64,000 nucleotides of DNA from Lycorma delicatula (taxonomy: Eukaryota > Arthropoda > Insecta > Hemiptera > Fulgoridae): positions 10,311,001-10,375,000 of the forward strand of contig NC_134456.1 in NCBI RefSeq assembly GCF_047948215.1. The letters are read 5' to 3'. Positions within the stretch are counted from its first letter, which is position 1; each line of letters begins with the position of its first letter. Both the position numbers and the translations under genes were made by a program. Below are positions 38,096 through 49,804 of this stretch, one piece after another. Below the pieces are notes generated by a model that was not told the DNA's origin, did not search any database, and saw only the letters and a program-made list of their open reading frames with translations.

Positions 38096-38770
38096 GTTTT
38101 TTTTTGAGGGAGCAATGAGCCCCTTTTCCAGAGGGAGTCACAATAGCTGATTTAATTTATTTAATTGTAAGTATTGACATTTTTTAAGGTATGGATAAAG
38201 GAGAAGATCTTCATCTACTTCTTCGATGGCTGCCCATCAGGTTGCTTATCTGCTGGGCTCTTTTTCCGGAATCCAGTCCGTGACGTCGGGTCGCGTAGTG
38301 GGTCTTCTTTCTTCTTCTTCTTCTTCTTCAGATGACCTCTTCGTTCTTTTTTGGCGTACACTTTCCGAGACTCGGCAGTAATCGAAATTAAATACCAATA
38401 ACCTTGATGTTGCCGTTGCCCTGAAGGGCTGAACGTGGGAAAGTGCAGGTTTCTTCTTTCTTCGTTCTTCTATGCTGTCGGTGGCTGCTGGGCTCGTTCC
38501 CTCTTCTTTCGATCTTGAAGGGAAAGGAGATAGGGAACTTACAATTGTGGTAAAACATCGCGGTTTGGGAGCGGCGATCGCCTTTTGTCGAAGAAGTAAG
38601 AGCGGATTACTCAAACAACAAAAATTAATCTTCCAGATATACGTGTGTCCAGGAAGGGTTTGGAGGGACCGCGTGGCCGCAGTGAAGAAACCAGTGTTAT
38701 GTTGGCTGTGGTGGCTGTCGTGGGTGTGATATCTGGAACATAAGAAACAGAACACAGCCACAAAAAAAAA
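38096..38770. other. GC-richer segment with TTC microsatellite, unassigned
   Basis: The segment is bounded by a T run (about 38097-38105) on the left and an A run (about 38761-38769) on the right, which suggests an inserted element with poly-A on one end. Inside is (TTC)n at about 38309-38328. A 171-codon minus-strand frame (38761-38246) includes a glutamate run from this microsatellite and has no recognised domain. The sequence next to the T run (gagggagcaatgagcccc) resembles the R1-like 3' end at 28350, but weakly. Confidence 0.4.
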
Positions 38771-38904
38771 GTAAAGTTTATTATGATTTTATTTTTGGTT
38801 TTTGTGATGATTGGTATAGTGAAAAGGAAAGGAATTTGTCCTCCTTTTGGTGGGCGCCATACATATTATATATTTCCGAAATTAATATATATAATTTTCA
38901 GATA

Positions 38905-38931
38905 TTTTATATATATATATATATATATATA
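38905..38931. repeat. (TA)n microsatellite
   Basis: Continuous ta dinucleotides before agaatgggggg-like sequence. Confidence 0.9.
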
Positions 38932-39460
38932 GAATGGGGGGCACATCTCTCACGCGAAGAAAAGAAAAGAAAAAAAAAACGGGCATTCCCGACGCCAAAC
39001 GGCTTTGTTCGACTCCAATGTAAAGCAAGTTCCACTTCGTAATAATAGATAGCATCACTAAATTTACAGTGTGTCAGCATTTTACTATAGCAAAATTTTC
39101 CCGATTTTATTTTACGTCTTGTTCATATTTTTTAGTTATATATTTGTAAGTTGTTAAAAAAAAAGTTAACTACTTGAAAAAATATTGAAAACGTTAAAGG
39201 TAGTTTACATTTTTTCTTGAGACAAAAATCCGGCCGGACTCTCAAGTCCCGTCTAGTCAAGGGTCCTTTTTTACCCATGATTGTGCGCGTAAATATAACC
39301 TAAATACTGATTCATTAAAAGTAAGCACACTGCTGGTGAAAAGCTGTTACGTCGTAAATTGTTTGGTTGTGTAAGTGTTTAAAATTAAAAAAAAATATTT
39401 TTAGAAACGTTTTTTGCTAAATTCGTTGTTTTCTCTTGTTCGAGGTAGTATATTTTTTAA

Positions 39461-39657
39461 ATGTCTAAATTTGTTGATGTCGAACTTATTGAATTCTATT
39501 TGAAGACTTGCCGGAGATATAAGCCCCTTCAGAAATAGATTCTGAAAATGAAAGTGAGGATGAAATCTGCCCAATTTCACCCAATTGGAAATTCGTATTG
39601 ATGAAGATAACGCTCAATCCATTCCTGGTCCAAGTACAACTGAAAATTTGGAATCCG
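39461..39657 (+). pseudogene. Degenerate exon, possible piggyBac-type N-terminus (part 1)
   Basis: The plus strand starts MSKFVDVELIEF, then passes through frame changes to FEDLPEI, SEIDSENESEDEICPISP and IDEDNAQSIPGPSTTENLES. It ends at a strong donor, gaatccg|gtaagtc (39657/39658). The acidic, serine-rich N-terminus and the following exon resemble the N-terminal part of piggyBac-type transposases, which is inference from composition and order only. At least two frameshifts make it a relic. The alternative is an unrelated decayed host gene. Confidence 0.4.
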
Positions 39658-40175
39658 GTAAGTCAGAATTTCAAGTTATTTATCTGTTTGTTGTTTTATT
39701 TATTTTTAGTTTTCTTACTTTTACCTACTGTATTTTAATAGGATTTCAATAATTGGTTATTTGTTTTACTAATGTTTTGTTTCGCAAGAATATCTGTTTT
39801 TTTTTTTGTTGGTACATATGAAAACTGAAATCAAATTTTTGCAAACCATGGCTCCCTATAATTTTTAGTGTTTCTGTACCATCAAAATTGTATGAGTTTA
39901 TGAATGGCTAAGGAAACTTGAAGGGAGTCTGTATTTTTTTATAAATTAATCTATTTTTTTATATCGGAGATATTTCCTTTGAAGTCCGGACTGTTTCATC
40001 AGTAAATATATTTATGTCTTTGTACACATTTCATGTCATACGGCTGGCTCCCAGCTTTAGATTGTGTTTGTGTCAGGAATTGTCTTTAAAAATTTGTCTT
40101 AGGCCTAAGTTGACTTCTTATCTTTTAGTAAAAACTGAAAACTAACAAATTCTAATATTTTTTTTTTTTTTACAG

Positions 40176-40373
40176 ACATTCTGAACAGGAAATAGTTGAT
40201 CTTCCACCAAATATTTTAATTACTGCAGATGATACAACTGTGACCATGGATAAAAAGCAAGGCAAAAGATCCAAGAAAAGTAAAAACCAACAACCCGATT
40301 GCAAATGGAAGGAAGTAGCCACAGAGGAGAATAAATCCTCTGTTGTGGAGAATAAATCCTCCACAAGCTGAAG
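40176..40373 (+). pseudogene. Degenerate exon, possible piggyBac-type N-terminus (part 2)
   Basis: This follows a long T tract and ttacag (acceptor at 40171-40175). It reads HSEQEIVDLPPNILITADD, then a basic stretch KKQGKRSKKSKN and CKWKEVATEEN. A short duplication (gaggagaataaatcctc / gtggagaataaatcctcc) precedes tgaag|gtaagag at 40373/40374, a good donor. The basic patch after an acidic one, and CKWK near the end, support the same protein as 39461-39657. No catalytic region was found downstream. Confidence 0.4.
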
Positions 40374-41099
40374 GTAAGAGACTGACTTGGTTTGGAAAGT
40401 ATTAAGTATTAAATATTCTCCTATGTTTGAATTAATTTTCTTATTGTTATTTCTTCTTTTATTGCTTTTAAAATAACTCATTTTATACTTCTTTCTTTAA
40501 ATGATCAATTTTTGTAAATATCATATTATTTATTCATCTTATAGTTACAAACCTTAGCAAATGAATTGGCATCCTACAAGTGTTTTTTGTTTGCTTGTCT
40601 TGTTCGAGTATTGTCTGCATTCTGGTGTTTCCGAAGTCATATTTTTAGATACCGCTTTCTGTCTGCTAAGTGTGAAGAAACGGTTCACTGACTCAGGGCT
40701 TGCTCATTATTGTAGGATATGTCTAAGCAATAGCTGTCTTTTGTCACCTACTATTAAAGGAAGTATATTTCGTTAAGAGGTATGATAACAGTGAATATTT
40801 AATGTTTAAATAACACCAGAACGACATTCTGGCGCCAGTGCATCCCTGGCAATTAGTAGACAGTCTGTACAATCTTGGAATTGTGATTTCAAAGTTAGAA
40901 GACTAATGACAAAAATATTAATGTTAAGAAAAACAGAATTAATAAAATATCTTTTCAAAATAGGAAAAATTTAACAAATACAGCAGTACGGAAGTTTGCA
41001 GGTGTAAAAAAGATAGTATTTAATAAAACGAAACAGTTATAATGTACTAAGATTGAACCCTCTAGTAGATTTTTATGTTTGAGTGTACTTCTTTATGTT

Positions 41100-41151
41100 A
41101 TTTATCTTCTTTCATTTTGGTACTGGTGTACCAAAATGAAAGAAGATAAAT
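41100..41151. repeat. Perfect 24-bp inverted repeat
   Basis: Arms atttatcttctttcattttg... (41100-41123) and its exact complement (41128-41151) flank the loop tggt. It may be a local inverted duplication or the boundary of an unknown element. Confidence 0.92.
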
Positions 41152-41669
41152 CTGATGGTACTTCCATAAATTTAATTTATTTAAGTATGGAGGATATTGA
41201 AGATGATTACATGGATAGATAAAAAAAATGAAAAAGTCATAATGAGAGTAAAACAAAATAGAAAATCTTAGAGTAATTCAAAAGAGTAAAATTTATTGGG
41301 TGCAATGTAACATAAGGGTAGAAAATCTGATTAAAAAAATGCCAGAAGAAAAAAAACAGAATTCAGAAAAAAGAGATCCCAGAAAGAGTAATTTTATAAA
41401 CATAAAAATAAGTAGGAGCTTTGAGAATTCAAAAGTTTAACTGGGAACAAAGAAGACTAGAAAAGGATATAATGCAATGGACATACATATAACCAGATAA
41501 CCGCATCTAAGTGTAAACAATAATAAGAAATAATATTATAATCAATAACAAAAAAAATTACATCTTTTAAAATTTTTTTTTTCAAAATATATTTAAATTT
41601 TCCTATTTCTAATTTGTGAATGTGTGTGTGTATTCTTTTAACTATGTAACAATTTATGTAGTTTTTTTG

Positions 41670-41985
41670 TAACGAAGATGATGAATTTTGTAATCATTTA
41701 TGTAAGTTTTCTTTGTAACTATTTCAAGATGAAATAGTTAGTTCAGTGTGAAATACAGTTTTGCAAACTTTTGAAATATTTGTTAAATAAATTAATTTTC
41801 TTTGCAACCATGAAAGTAGTACACTGTAGTTTTTCTTCTTCAATTTTTTGTAATCATTTATGTAAGTTTTCTTTGTAACTTTAGTTTTTTTTTTTTTGTC
41901 AACTATAAAACAATTTCTTCTTTTAACTGTAGTTTTTTCTTTTTTAATTTTTTGTTACCATATATGTAAATAAATTTTCTTTGTA
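41670..41985. repeat. Diverged local repeat (gtaatcatttatgtaagtttt)
   Basis: The phrase tgtaatcatttatgtaag, with tttctttgtaac, recurs at about 41688 and 41850, and in a decayed form near 41955. It looks like an old tandem duplication with a period of about 100-160 bases. Confidence 0.55.
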
Positions 41986-42884
41986 ATCATTTCAGTATGA
42001 TAATACTAGGCAGTAACACAGTTCTCTTCTTTTGTACAGATGTTGATAGTTTCACATTCCATAGTGATATACTGAAGTGATAGAATCAGTAAGTAAAAGG
42101 GAAATATCATCTCCTACTCTTATCGCAGTGTATATTATATCATCTCCTACCCTTATCCCAGTGTACATATATCTTTATCGATAATATATCAATATTATAT
42201 TTGTTCCAGAATTTTAATTGTAATAGCTCTTGGTATTTGACTGATCTGATAGACTGAGTCTGTCTTCAGTTTTGTTAGGTATCTCTGCAGCCAAACATTT
42301 TTGAAGAAATTCTATTGTGCTATGTTGGTTTTATATTTGTCGGGTATAATCCTAGAATATGATATCAGATGTGAGACCTAAAATAAAAAAATTGATTTCA
42401 TTTCTCTTCTCTTAGGTTTATATACAGAACTAGGTTTGTATTTATTTTATCTATATTTTATACAGTTAAATTATTAAAGAAAATTAAAAAAACTATTTAT
42501 ACTTTTTTGACGTGATATAATTTACTCGTTCCTAGAATATGAATAATATTCCTAGAAAATTTGGCCCGTATTTAATTATTATTTTTTGAAAAAGATTAAC
42601 AGAATTACCTATTTACTAGTCGCAGTATTAAGTGCACATTGTACATTGTATTAAATGCAATCATAGCAGTCTAACAAAATTTTTTGTTAGGCTAAGTTCT
42701 GTTTGTTGATTACTTCTAATAGTTATGACAGCCATCCCTCTGGTCTACAGTAACTATCTTCAGTTAATCTTCAGTTTATACTAATATATTTAAATGATGT
42801 ATTAATCGCAAATATTTTCCTGTTATTTAAGAAAACTTCATCTAAAAGATTACAGTATATTCTAAATTTTTATTATTATTATGA

Positions 42885-43395
42885 GGGGTGACTGAAGTCA
42901 CATACAGGGAACGTATCAGAGAATAAAACGTCGCATAAAGCGACAGGATCTGCTGTGTTGTAGTTTCAGTCATCTACCGCTAACATTGCAAAACTCACAA
43001 CTGACAGTATGCCTGCTTTTAAATCATGCTTATGAAATGTTTATGAAGATACTGTTGATTGAAAAACAGTAAGTAGATGGGAAATAAAATTTCAGATATC
43101 GGAAGCTGTTAAAGCAAATACTGAAGATAAATCTCACAATAGTTGACTAGTTTCTGGAACTGTTGAGAAGCACCAAAGGTGGTGGATTAATCGATTCAAA
43201 ATTACTGCTGCATTACACAACAATGCATCCCCACGTATAGATAGGCATATAAAAAGAACAAGAAGGACATTATTCCTCAACTAGGCAACCTTATCATAGT
43301 GGATGTCATGCAAACTTACAGGAAAGAACAAACTTGCAGAAAAAACATTGTGAAAGTATACTCCTCTAAAGAAGCAAATATTGTTTAATGTATCT
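42885..43395 (+). pseudogene. Mariner transposase relic (N-terminal HTH region)
   Basis: In shifting frames the plus strand reads VYEDTVD, KTVSRWEIKF, EDKSHNS and VSGTVEKHQRWW. This fits the mariner N-terminal helix-turn-helix pair, where Y-G/E-D-T-V, T-V-x-R-W and a D-K-x-R-S-G-R-P-like motif follow in this order. The catalytic core was not recognised; a few hundred bases further on the sequence becomes unrelated. Terminal repeats were not identified. Confidence 0.5.
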
Positions 43396-43449
43396 TTTGT
43401 TTTTTTTTCTTATATTGATTTTAATCTGATTTAGTATTGCATAATGTAA

Positions 43450-43579
43450 TTTTTTTTTTTTTTTTAACCTCAGAGTCCACAGTTAAGCATTACTTCAGAG
43501 GATGAGATGAATGATTTGTAGCGTGTGTGAAAATGCCATGCTTGACCGGGATTCGAACCCGGGACCTCTGGGTGAAAGC
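43450..43579 (-). repeat. tRNA-derived SINE, family 1, copy d (best preserved 3' part)
   Basis: On the minus strand the head ends with cccgggttcgaatcccgg, a perfect B box. The body follows (catggcattttcacacacgc), then tcattcatctcatcctctg and cttaactgtggactctgagg, with a poly-A tail (plus T run 43450-43465). The 5' half of the tRNA-like head, with the A box, is missing. This copy shows the true 3' end of the family. Confidence 0.85.
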
Positions 43580-45190
43580 ATAATGTAATATTACGAAATA
43601 TTTCCTTTCATTCGCGAGTTATGATTGACTGTGCTTACATTTTAATCATTTTTTTTTTTAATTATTTTGATTTTTACCTTGCAGTAATACCTAATAATCA
43701 GTTACAATAAAAATTATACAATATGTATAATTTGAAGGTAAATATTAAATATCCAGCACCTGCTGAAACATATTGATCTTACTTATCTTTTATTCTAACA
43801 GGGTAGTTTTAACATCCAAAGCATATTGTTGCCGTTAACATGACTAATAAATTTTATTTATACATTAATTTCGTAAAGTGATTTGAAATATGTATACCGT
43901 AGAAATAGAATATTTTCTTTTGTTACAAGAACCTTATATATGCAGTTTTGTTGTGTAATCATCTTTTTGCTGTTCTTTTGCCTCTGAAAAGGGTGTCCCC
44001 ATTTCTTTCATTCCTACGTTTCCCTTATTCTTCTTAAAATTCCATATCTATGTTAATTCATTAACTTTATTTTTATCTTACAATGTATTTTTTCAAATGT
44101 TATTTTCTTTGGCGAGATTAAATTATTTATTTTTTTACTATAACTTTCTTTTTCCACTTAACCGCAATGAGTGATCGTTCAATAATACATTAATCCCATT
44201 CGTAAGTATTATGTTACCTATAAGTTATTCAACGTAAATATTTTATGAATTTAAAAAGAAAATAATAAATAAAATTCAAATTTCAAAAAAATTCAGTTCA
44301 ATTTTGCTTTTAAAAGTAATTTATGTATTAATACTATATAATTCAATAAAAAAAAAAAACCAGTAATACTAAAATGTAAACAATAACTTTTGTTCTTACA
44401 AAAACTTCTTACAAACTACTTGGCTGACATAGTACAGAAAAAGTGTTAAGAAAATGAATGGAAAAAACAAGTTTTTTTAATAGAATTGGATATTATTACT
44501 GTTCAGTTGGTGGTTAGCCTGTGATAATCTCTACACCAAATTCTGAAACCATGCCACTTAATGAAATGTGTTTGGTGAAGGGGTTTACTAGTCTTAAAAA
44601 AAATATTCCTCTTAATTTAATATATCATTAAGAGCAAATTGTAGAAGGGGTAGTTTTTCATTCTTATTTAGATCTTGAACTGTAGATCTATTTGTACATC
44701 TTAAAATTAAACTTTTTGAATTAATTACATTAAAACCATTTAAAAATGTAACTTTGAACATTATTTTTGTTAGATTTACCAAGATTCCTAAAATTTGCCC
44801 TTTTTTTAATAATAAAAATGATTTTTTTAAAACTAAAAAAATAATTTAATGTTTTTTTTTCTTATATTTTAATTATAATTTGAAATAGTAAAACCCTGTT
44901 AATTTATTTTTATTATTTCTTTTTATTTAATTTGATTCATAGTATTGTATGTAGTACAAAAACAGTCAACGTATGATTACACCAATAGACAAAAAATTTT
45001 TTTTTAACATTTCTCTAAATGTGATGCCATTTCTTGAATTGCTTTTTTGCATACATTACAGATCTGTAAATACAATTTTTCTATCACCCTTAGTTTTAAA
45101 TAAATTTCACTTCAAAAAAAATTAAGAGAAAGTATAGTAAAAATCTGTAAAATTTATAATTTTGCGCAGCCATACTTGTGTTAGAATGAT
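43580..45190. other. AT-rich stretch
   Basis: Nothing convincing. A minus-strand scrap near 45060 (ICNVCKKAIQEMASHLEKC) has zinc-finger-like spacing but no wider context. Confidence 0.4.
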
Positions 45191-45194
45191 TTTG

Positions 45195-47220
45195 CTGATT
45201 CTCTTCTTTTATAAATAACCTCAGGCACATCCCAAATTTATGTCCAGCAGTAATCGGCTAGCATATTAGTATTCCATTTCCCTTTATAGCGTGGCTTTCC
45301 ATCACCGAAATGTCTCAGTGGAAATGTTCACTGTGTTCCTTACTTAAGAGGTTGTTTGACTAAATATGGATGTTTCTAGCGTGAAATGTTCATAATTCAG
45401 TCAAGAATGATATTTAATAAAACAATGAGTGGACTGTAAATAGATTAGAATACGAATTTATACATGTATAAAAGACTTGAATGAATGATAATAAAAGTTA
45501 CATAAAATAAAACAAATAAGATATAAGATTGTTAATGATGCCGCTAAACGGGCGAGTTGCTTACATCACTGATATTGGGCGAGAACTGCACTGTCCAGCT
45601 AGTCTGTGTGTATACCTCCACTACTTGAGTGATGTATATGCGCAAACAGAGGTTGTCCAAGAAAAAATCCGGATGGGATCAAAGACATATTACAATCCCA
45701 TTGCTCTGTTTGAAGTAAGAAATTGATTAACAATATTGTGGTAATTGTCAAATTTTTGTTTGCCGAGAAAATGTTTGCAAACGTCTTTAAATAAAGGCCA
45801 AGCTGCACTTTCTACATTATTTAACATTGAGTTAAGTACATCATCTTTGACCAGCTCTCTTATTTGAGGACCAACAAATATTCCTTCTTTAATTTTTCCT
45901 TCACTTACATTCGGAAATTTCTGTCTGATGTACAAAAATCCGGGACTACCCTTCTTCATTGCTTTTACAAAATTTTTCATTAGCCCTAGCTTGATATGAA
46001 GAGGGGGTAAAAATATTTTTTTGGGTTCAACTAAAGGCTCATGAATAATATTTTTCCCATTTGGAATTAAGTTGTCTTGTTTCTTCCACTCTTTGGTAAC
46101 AATGTTTATCCCTAGCTCGGCTGTCACATTCGCAAAGAAAACACATGTACTTAGTATAACCTAAGTACATGCCTAACAAAGTAGCTATAATTTTCAAATC
46201 ACGACATATGTTCCAGCTATGTTTTTTATAATTTTTTTTCAAGAACGTCTTTCATTACATCGTATGCTCTTTCAAATTAATACCATAAGCGATTGGTATT
46301 GAAGCATCATTTGTTACCGTTGTGTAGTAGAATAACTTTTGAACTATACATGGACGAAGCTATGAAAAGGTGCCAGTCCTCAGGTTCCTAAGTGCAACAT
46401 AAGCACATCAATATTTGTGCAATAAACCAAATTATTTTCCTTAATAAAGTAATGAGAAAGTTCTGTTTGTAGGCTTCAAAAGCCAGAAACTTTTGTATTT
46501 TTTTTAGGTAAATTTTAACAGTTCAGCTTGATTTTTGATAAATTTAAATCCCTAACCAATTCATTTAATTCATCTTGTGATATAAGATGTTAATTCATCT
46601 TGTGATATAAGATGTGGCTTATTGGAAGATAATTCAAAATCAAAATCAGTGTTGTCTTCTTCAGTACTGCCTGATTCTTCATCGCTGCTTTTGAAACTAC
46701 ATGCACGAGTGGCTCAGGAACTGGAATAATTTCACTGTGAGGTACAGGCCTAATTGCAGAATACAATGAAGGATATTTTACAGTACATTTAGATATTTTA
46801 GAAATTTCAGACATGCTTGTTAAATGAAAGTAACAGTCGGTTACATGATCCGTTGGTTCACGTCAAACGATAGGTACACCAAATGGTAAAGCCTTCCGTG
46901 TACCTTTCAGCCATCCTCTTAAATATACAGAACATACATACTATATGAGGAGCCCATGTCTTATCCTGACCACCAATTTTACACTGAAAGTACAAACGAT
47001 ATGCTATTTTAATTAAAGGTATAATGTTTTTTCTATTTGTTTTTATGGTAAACTCACCACATACATAGCAAAAGGCATCCACCTCATTTACACAATTATG
47101 ACACTCAAGGCATTATGACACTGCACTGTCAAACGTAAGACAGCAATAAGACTGAACAAAATTAATTCATTCCTAAATCCAGTGGTTACAAACATAGCTG
47201 TGTTTTCAGCCACATGTTTT
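45195..47220 (-). pseudogene. Long relic of an uncharacterised invertebrate repeat-family protein
   Basis: From right to left on the minus strand: KHVAENTAMFVTTG and a hydrophobic stretch (about 47200-47110), a cysteine pair region FCYVCGEFTIKTNRK ... APHIVC (47082-46930), FGVPIV-stop-REP, KYPSLYSAIRPVPHSE, an acidic linker, QDELNELVRDLNLSK, LVYCTNIDVLML, GYTKYMCFLCECDSRARDKH, IFLPPLHIKLGLMKNFVKAM, KEGIFVGPQIRELVKDD, and a C-terminal YKGKWNTNM-like, ADYCWT piece near 45280. I recognise the order as a multicopy uncharacterised family of insects and other invertebrates. Frameshifts and stops are many. One open piece is 145 codons (46127-45690). The segment 45530-45690 between the last two motifs does not fit the family and may be an insertion. 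Confidence 0.75.
46130..46172. repeat. Short inverted repeat
   Basis: Arms catgtacttag and ctaagtacatg are separated by tataac, inside the relic around the GYTKYMCF segment. Confidence 0.7.
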
Positions 47221-47224
47221 GTGA

Positions 47225-48255
47225 CCCGCACAGACATGATTAATTTTGTCTATGATGGCTCATTCTTCACTAATAGTTAGTCATAATACGTGACTATGAT
47301 ATGATTTAATTCTTTGTCTAGTATTGTTTTTTATAGCTTACAGGTTTTTAAAAAAGTTAAACAGTAAACAATGAGCTAACAAAATACAATATAGGAGCAT
47401 AAAATGCTAACTATACGTTGAAAAATGAAAAAAATCCTTTAATTAAAATTTAAAAATTTTTCAAAAATGGTGGGTGGTAGAAAGGTTCTGAGTTCAAATT
47501 TGTTTTCAGCATCAAAAAACAGGTTAAAATCATGTATTGCATTTTAGGAAACAAAAATTATGTTTATCAGTGTTATCATTTTCAAATTGTTTTTTTTTAA
47601 CTCAGGACGTCGAGAAATACAGTTAAAGAGGGAATAGATTCTGTTAGTTTGTATATGGTTGTCATCTATTTTAATTATTAACTCGGATCTTACTGCATGG
47701 AGATGTTGGTGTTGAATTAATGAAAATTTTACTAGTATGAGTTTTGAACTCATAAAAAGAAAATATTTTTATCTCAAAATGGCTTATTTTAGAAACTACA
47801 AGGAGACGAAGGAGAAAGTTTGGGGCAGAAGTGGATGGAGACAGCAGTTTTATTGAAAACTAGGTATGTTGTAGCACTGTGTCTAAAGTTGTGCATGTGA
47901 AAATTTGATGAGAATTGATTGAGGTCTTCTTGAGTTGCTCTAAATATAAAGTTAAAAAGTTTTTGCAGGGCAAGTTAGAAACGTGGTTCTGCAGTATCTA
48001 TTGTTAGCAATACTGTTTGGCATATTTAGGTAGCTTTATGAACATTGAGGATCATAATGACTGTATGTGTTTGAGTGGGCATAAGGAAACAAAATAAAAT
48101 AAGGAAAAGTCGTTCTTGCACAGAATTTTTCACAAGAATTGTTTTCTATTCTTCCAATGATATTAAATTAAAAACAGTAAATGCTACAATTTAGTTAAAA
48201 ATATAAGCAAAAGAAATAAAGATAAAGAATAAAAACTTAATACTAAAAAAGTAAA
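47225..48255. other. AT-rich stretch
   Basis: The left end may be 5' sequence of the relic on its left. No gene was recognised. Confidence 0.4.
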
Positions 48256-48257
48256 AT

Positions 48258-48311
48258 AAACTTGTATAACAGAACAAACTTGTATAACAAAACAAACTTG
48301 TATAACAATGC
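48258..48311. repeat. 18-bp tandem repeat, 3 units
   Basis: Units aaacttgtataacagaac, aaacttgtataacaaaac and aaacttgtataacaatgc follow directly. Confidence 0.92.
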
Positions 48312-48314
48312 AAT

Positions 48315-49800
48315 CAAAAATTTCTTTACCAGCAACTGCTCGGGCTGTAAGTCATCATTTCTGCAAGTTTCTTATAAAACCACTAGGTGGCGCTGACTAA
48401 TTTGTGTCATGATAAACACATCAACCATTTCATTGTATTGCAAAACATTTGAGTGATGTATCAAGTTGATCATCAATTTGATAAGCAATGTGTGTATTAT
48501 TCTAAGATGTGTGGTACTACTTTAAGGCTGGTTGTAAAATGCTCTTGATTTCTCCATCTACTTTATGTTGATGAATTTTCCATGTTTGGTAACTGTATGA
48601 TGCATGGTGCTGTGGCCAAGAAACTGAGAAGTATTTCAGAGAGATTTAACCAGATTTTTACTATATCTGGTTCTGAAAATGTATCCACCGTTGATGCACA
48701 ATCCCATTAAAGAAATTGATTATTCTGCTTTAGCCCTGGTCTAGTAAGGAATCAATACTGGCCATCATTTTCTTGCCTAATTCGTGAGATATTCTTTTTC
48801 TCTATCAGTCCATACTAATTTTGTTTTCTTCCTGTGTTTCTTTATAATGGACTAACAACAGTGACAGCATGATCTGTTGTAGACTGATCTGCAAAAGAAA
48901 ATTGTTAAAAGAATGTAAATGACAAAATTCTGTGTGTCATTGTACTACTGTTTTCTATGTCATCATAAACATCCCAAAAACAGGTACAGTACAAAATTAA
49001 CTAAAGAAAAATTTTAGCTTATAATTTAGGCTGTTTTTAATTTAGTTAAAGAAAAACCATGTGTACACTATAAGTAAGATAATTGTTAATTTATAAGTAA
49101 GATATAAATTAACAATATAATTAATACAGTAGCTGTGTTTTTTTTTTCATAATCAATAAACAAAAGAATTAAATATAGGATTAGTCTAATACTGAGAAAT
49201 GTCCCAAGAAAGAAGGCCTTATTTTCATTATTTGTCAGCTTAGCAGCCCAGTTAGTGTAGTATTACATTGTAATAATATTTTATTGAACATAAACATTTC
49301 CTAAAACATTTTTATTGAAATTATTACTTATATATATTTAGTTTATTAGAATTATTAATATTAATTAATTAAATGATTAATACTTTACAGTAAATAAAAT
49401 CCGGGAAAAATCAGCACCTCGGGTGCACATTCCCAGAACACTGAGACAAGTTAACTTAGCACATTTAAGGTAAACATTTATCATGAAAATAATTTTTACT
49501 GCATACCTGTGTCATCAGGAATACTTGATGTAATTGGTTGATAAGCTGACAGTTTTCGTTTAAAACTGTAGTTTCCTTATAATGTAAATTTTTATATTGT
49601 TTAGTTTCACCAAAATTGGTTTTCTTAAAGTCATTTATTTTCTTACGGTATCTCATTCAATTCTCTAATGTTTACTTGCTTTTTTATAAACAGTTCTCCT
49701 GGAAAAATATCTAATGAATAGGTTTTGTATATTTTCTGTATTTTATCTTTAAATTAGCTGCTTTTAATTTTAAACTGTCAATAATATGTCAGTGAATTTA
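48315..49800. other. Mixed AT-rich stretch upstream of the Harbinger relic
   Basis: No frame was identified. A minus-strand scrap near 48790 (KRISHELGKKM) could be a decayed accessory protein such as the MADF/Myb partner found in Harbinger elements, which is speculation. Confidence 0.3.
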
Positions 49801-49804
49801 ATTT

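Larger units (their letters stand above)
40380..42880. other. AT-rich stretch
   Basis: No known gene. The 71-codon frame at 40561-40776 has no motif. A perfect hairpin is listed at 41100. Similar sentences around ttcttttgtaacgaag and ttatgtaagttttctttgtaac recur near 41640-41960, indicating short tandem duplication of unknown origin. Confidence 0.45.

Noticed and set aside
38246..38761. 171-codon minus-strand frame as a gene
   Set aside because: No domain, includes a glutamate run from a TTC microsatellite, and lies in a probable repeat segment.
43450..43579. tRNA gene candidate
   Set aside because: A perfect B box is present, but the 5' half and acceptor stem are missing and a SINE body with poly-A follows.
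45060..45120. Zinc-finger-like scrap ICNVCKKAIQEMASHLEKC on minus strand
   Set aside because: About 20 residues only; neither neighbour continues it.
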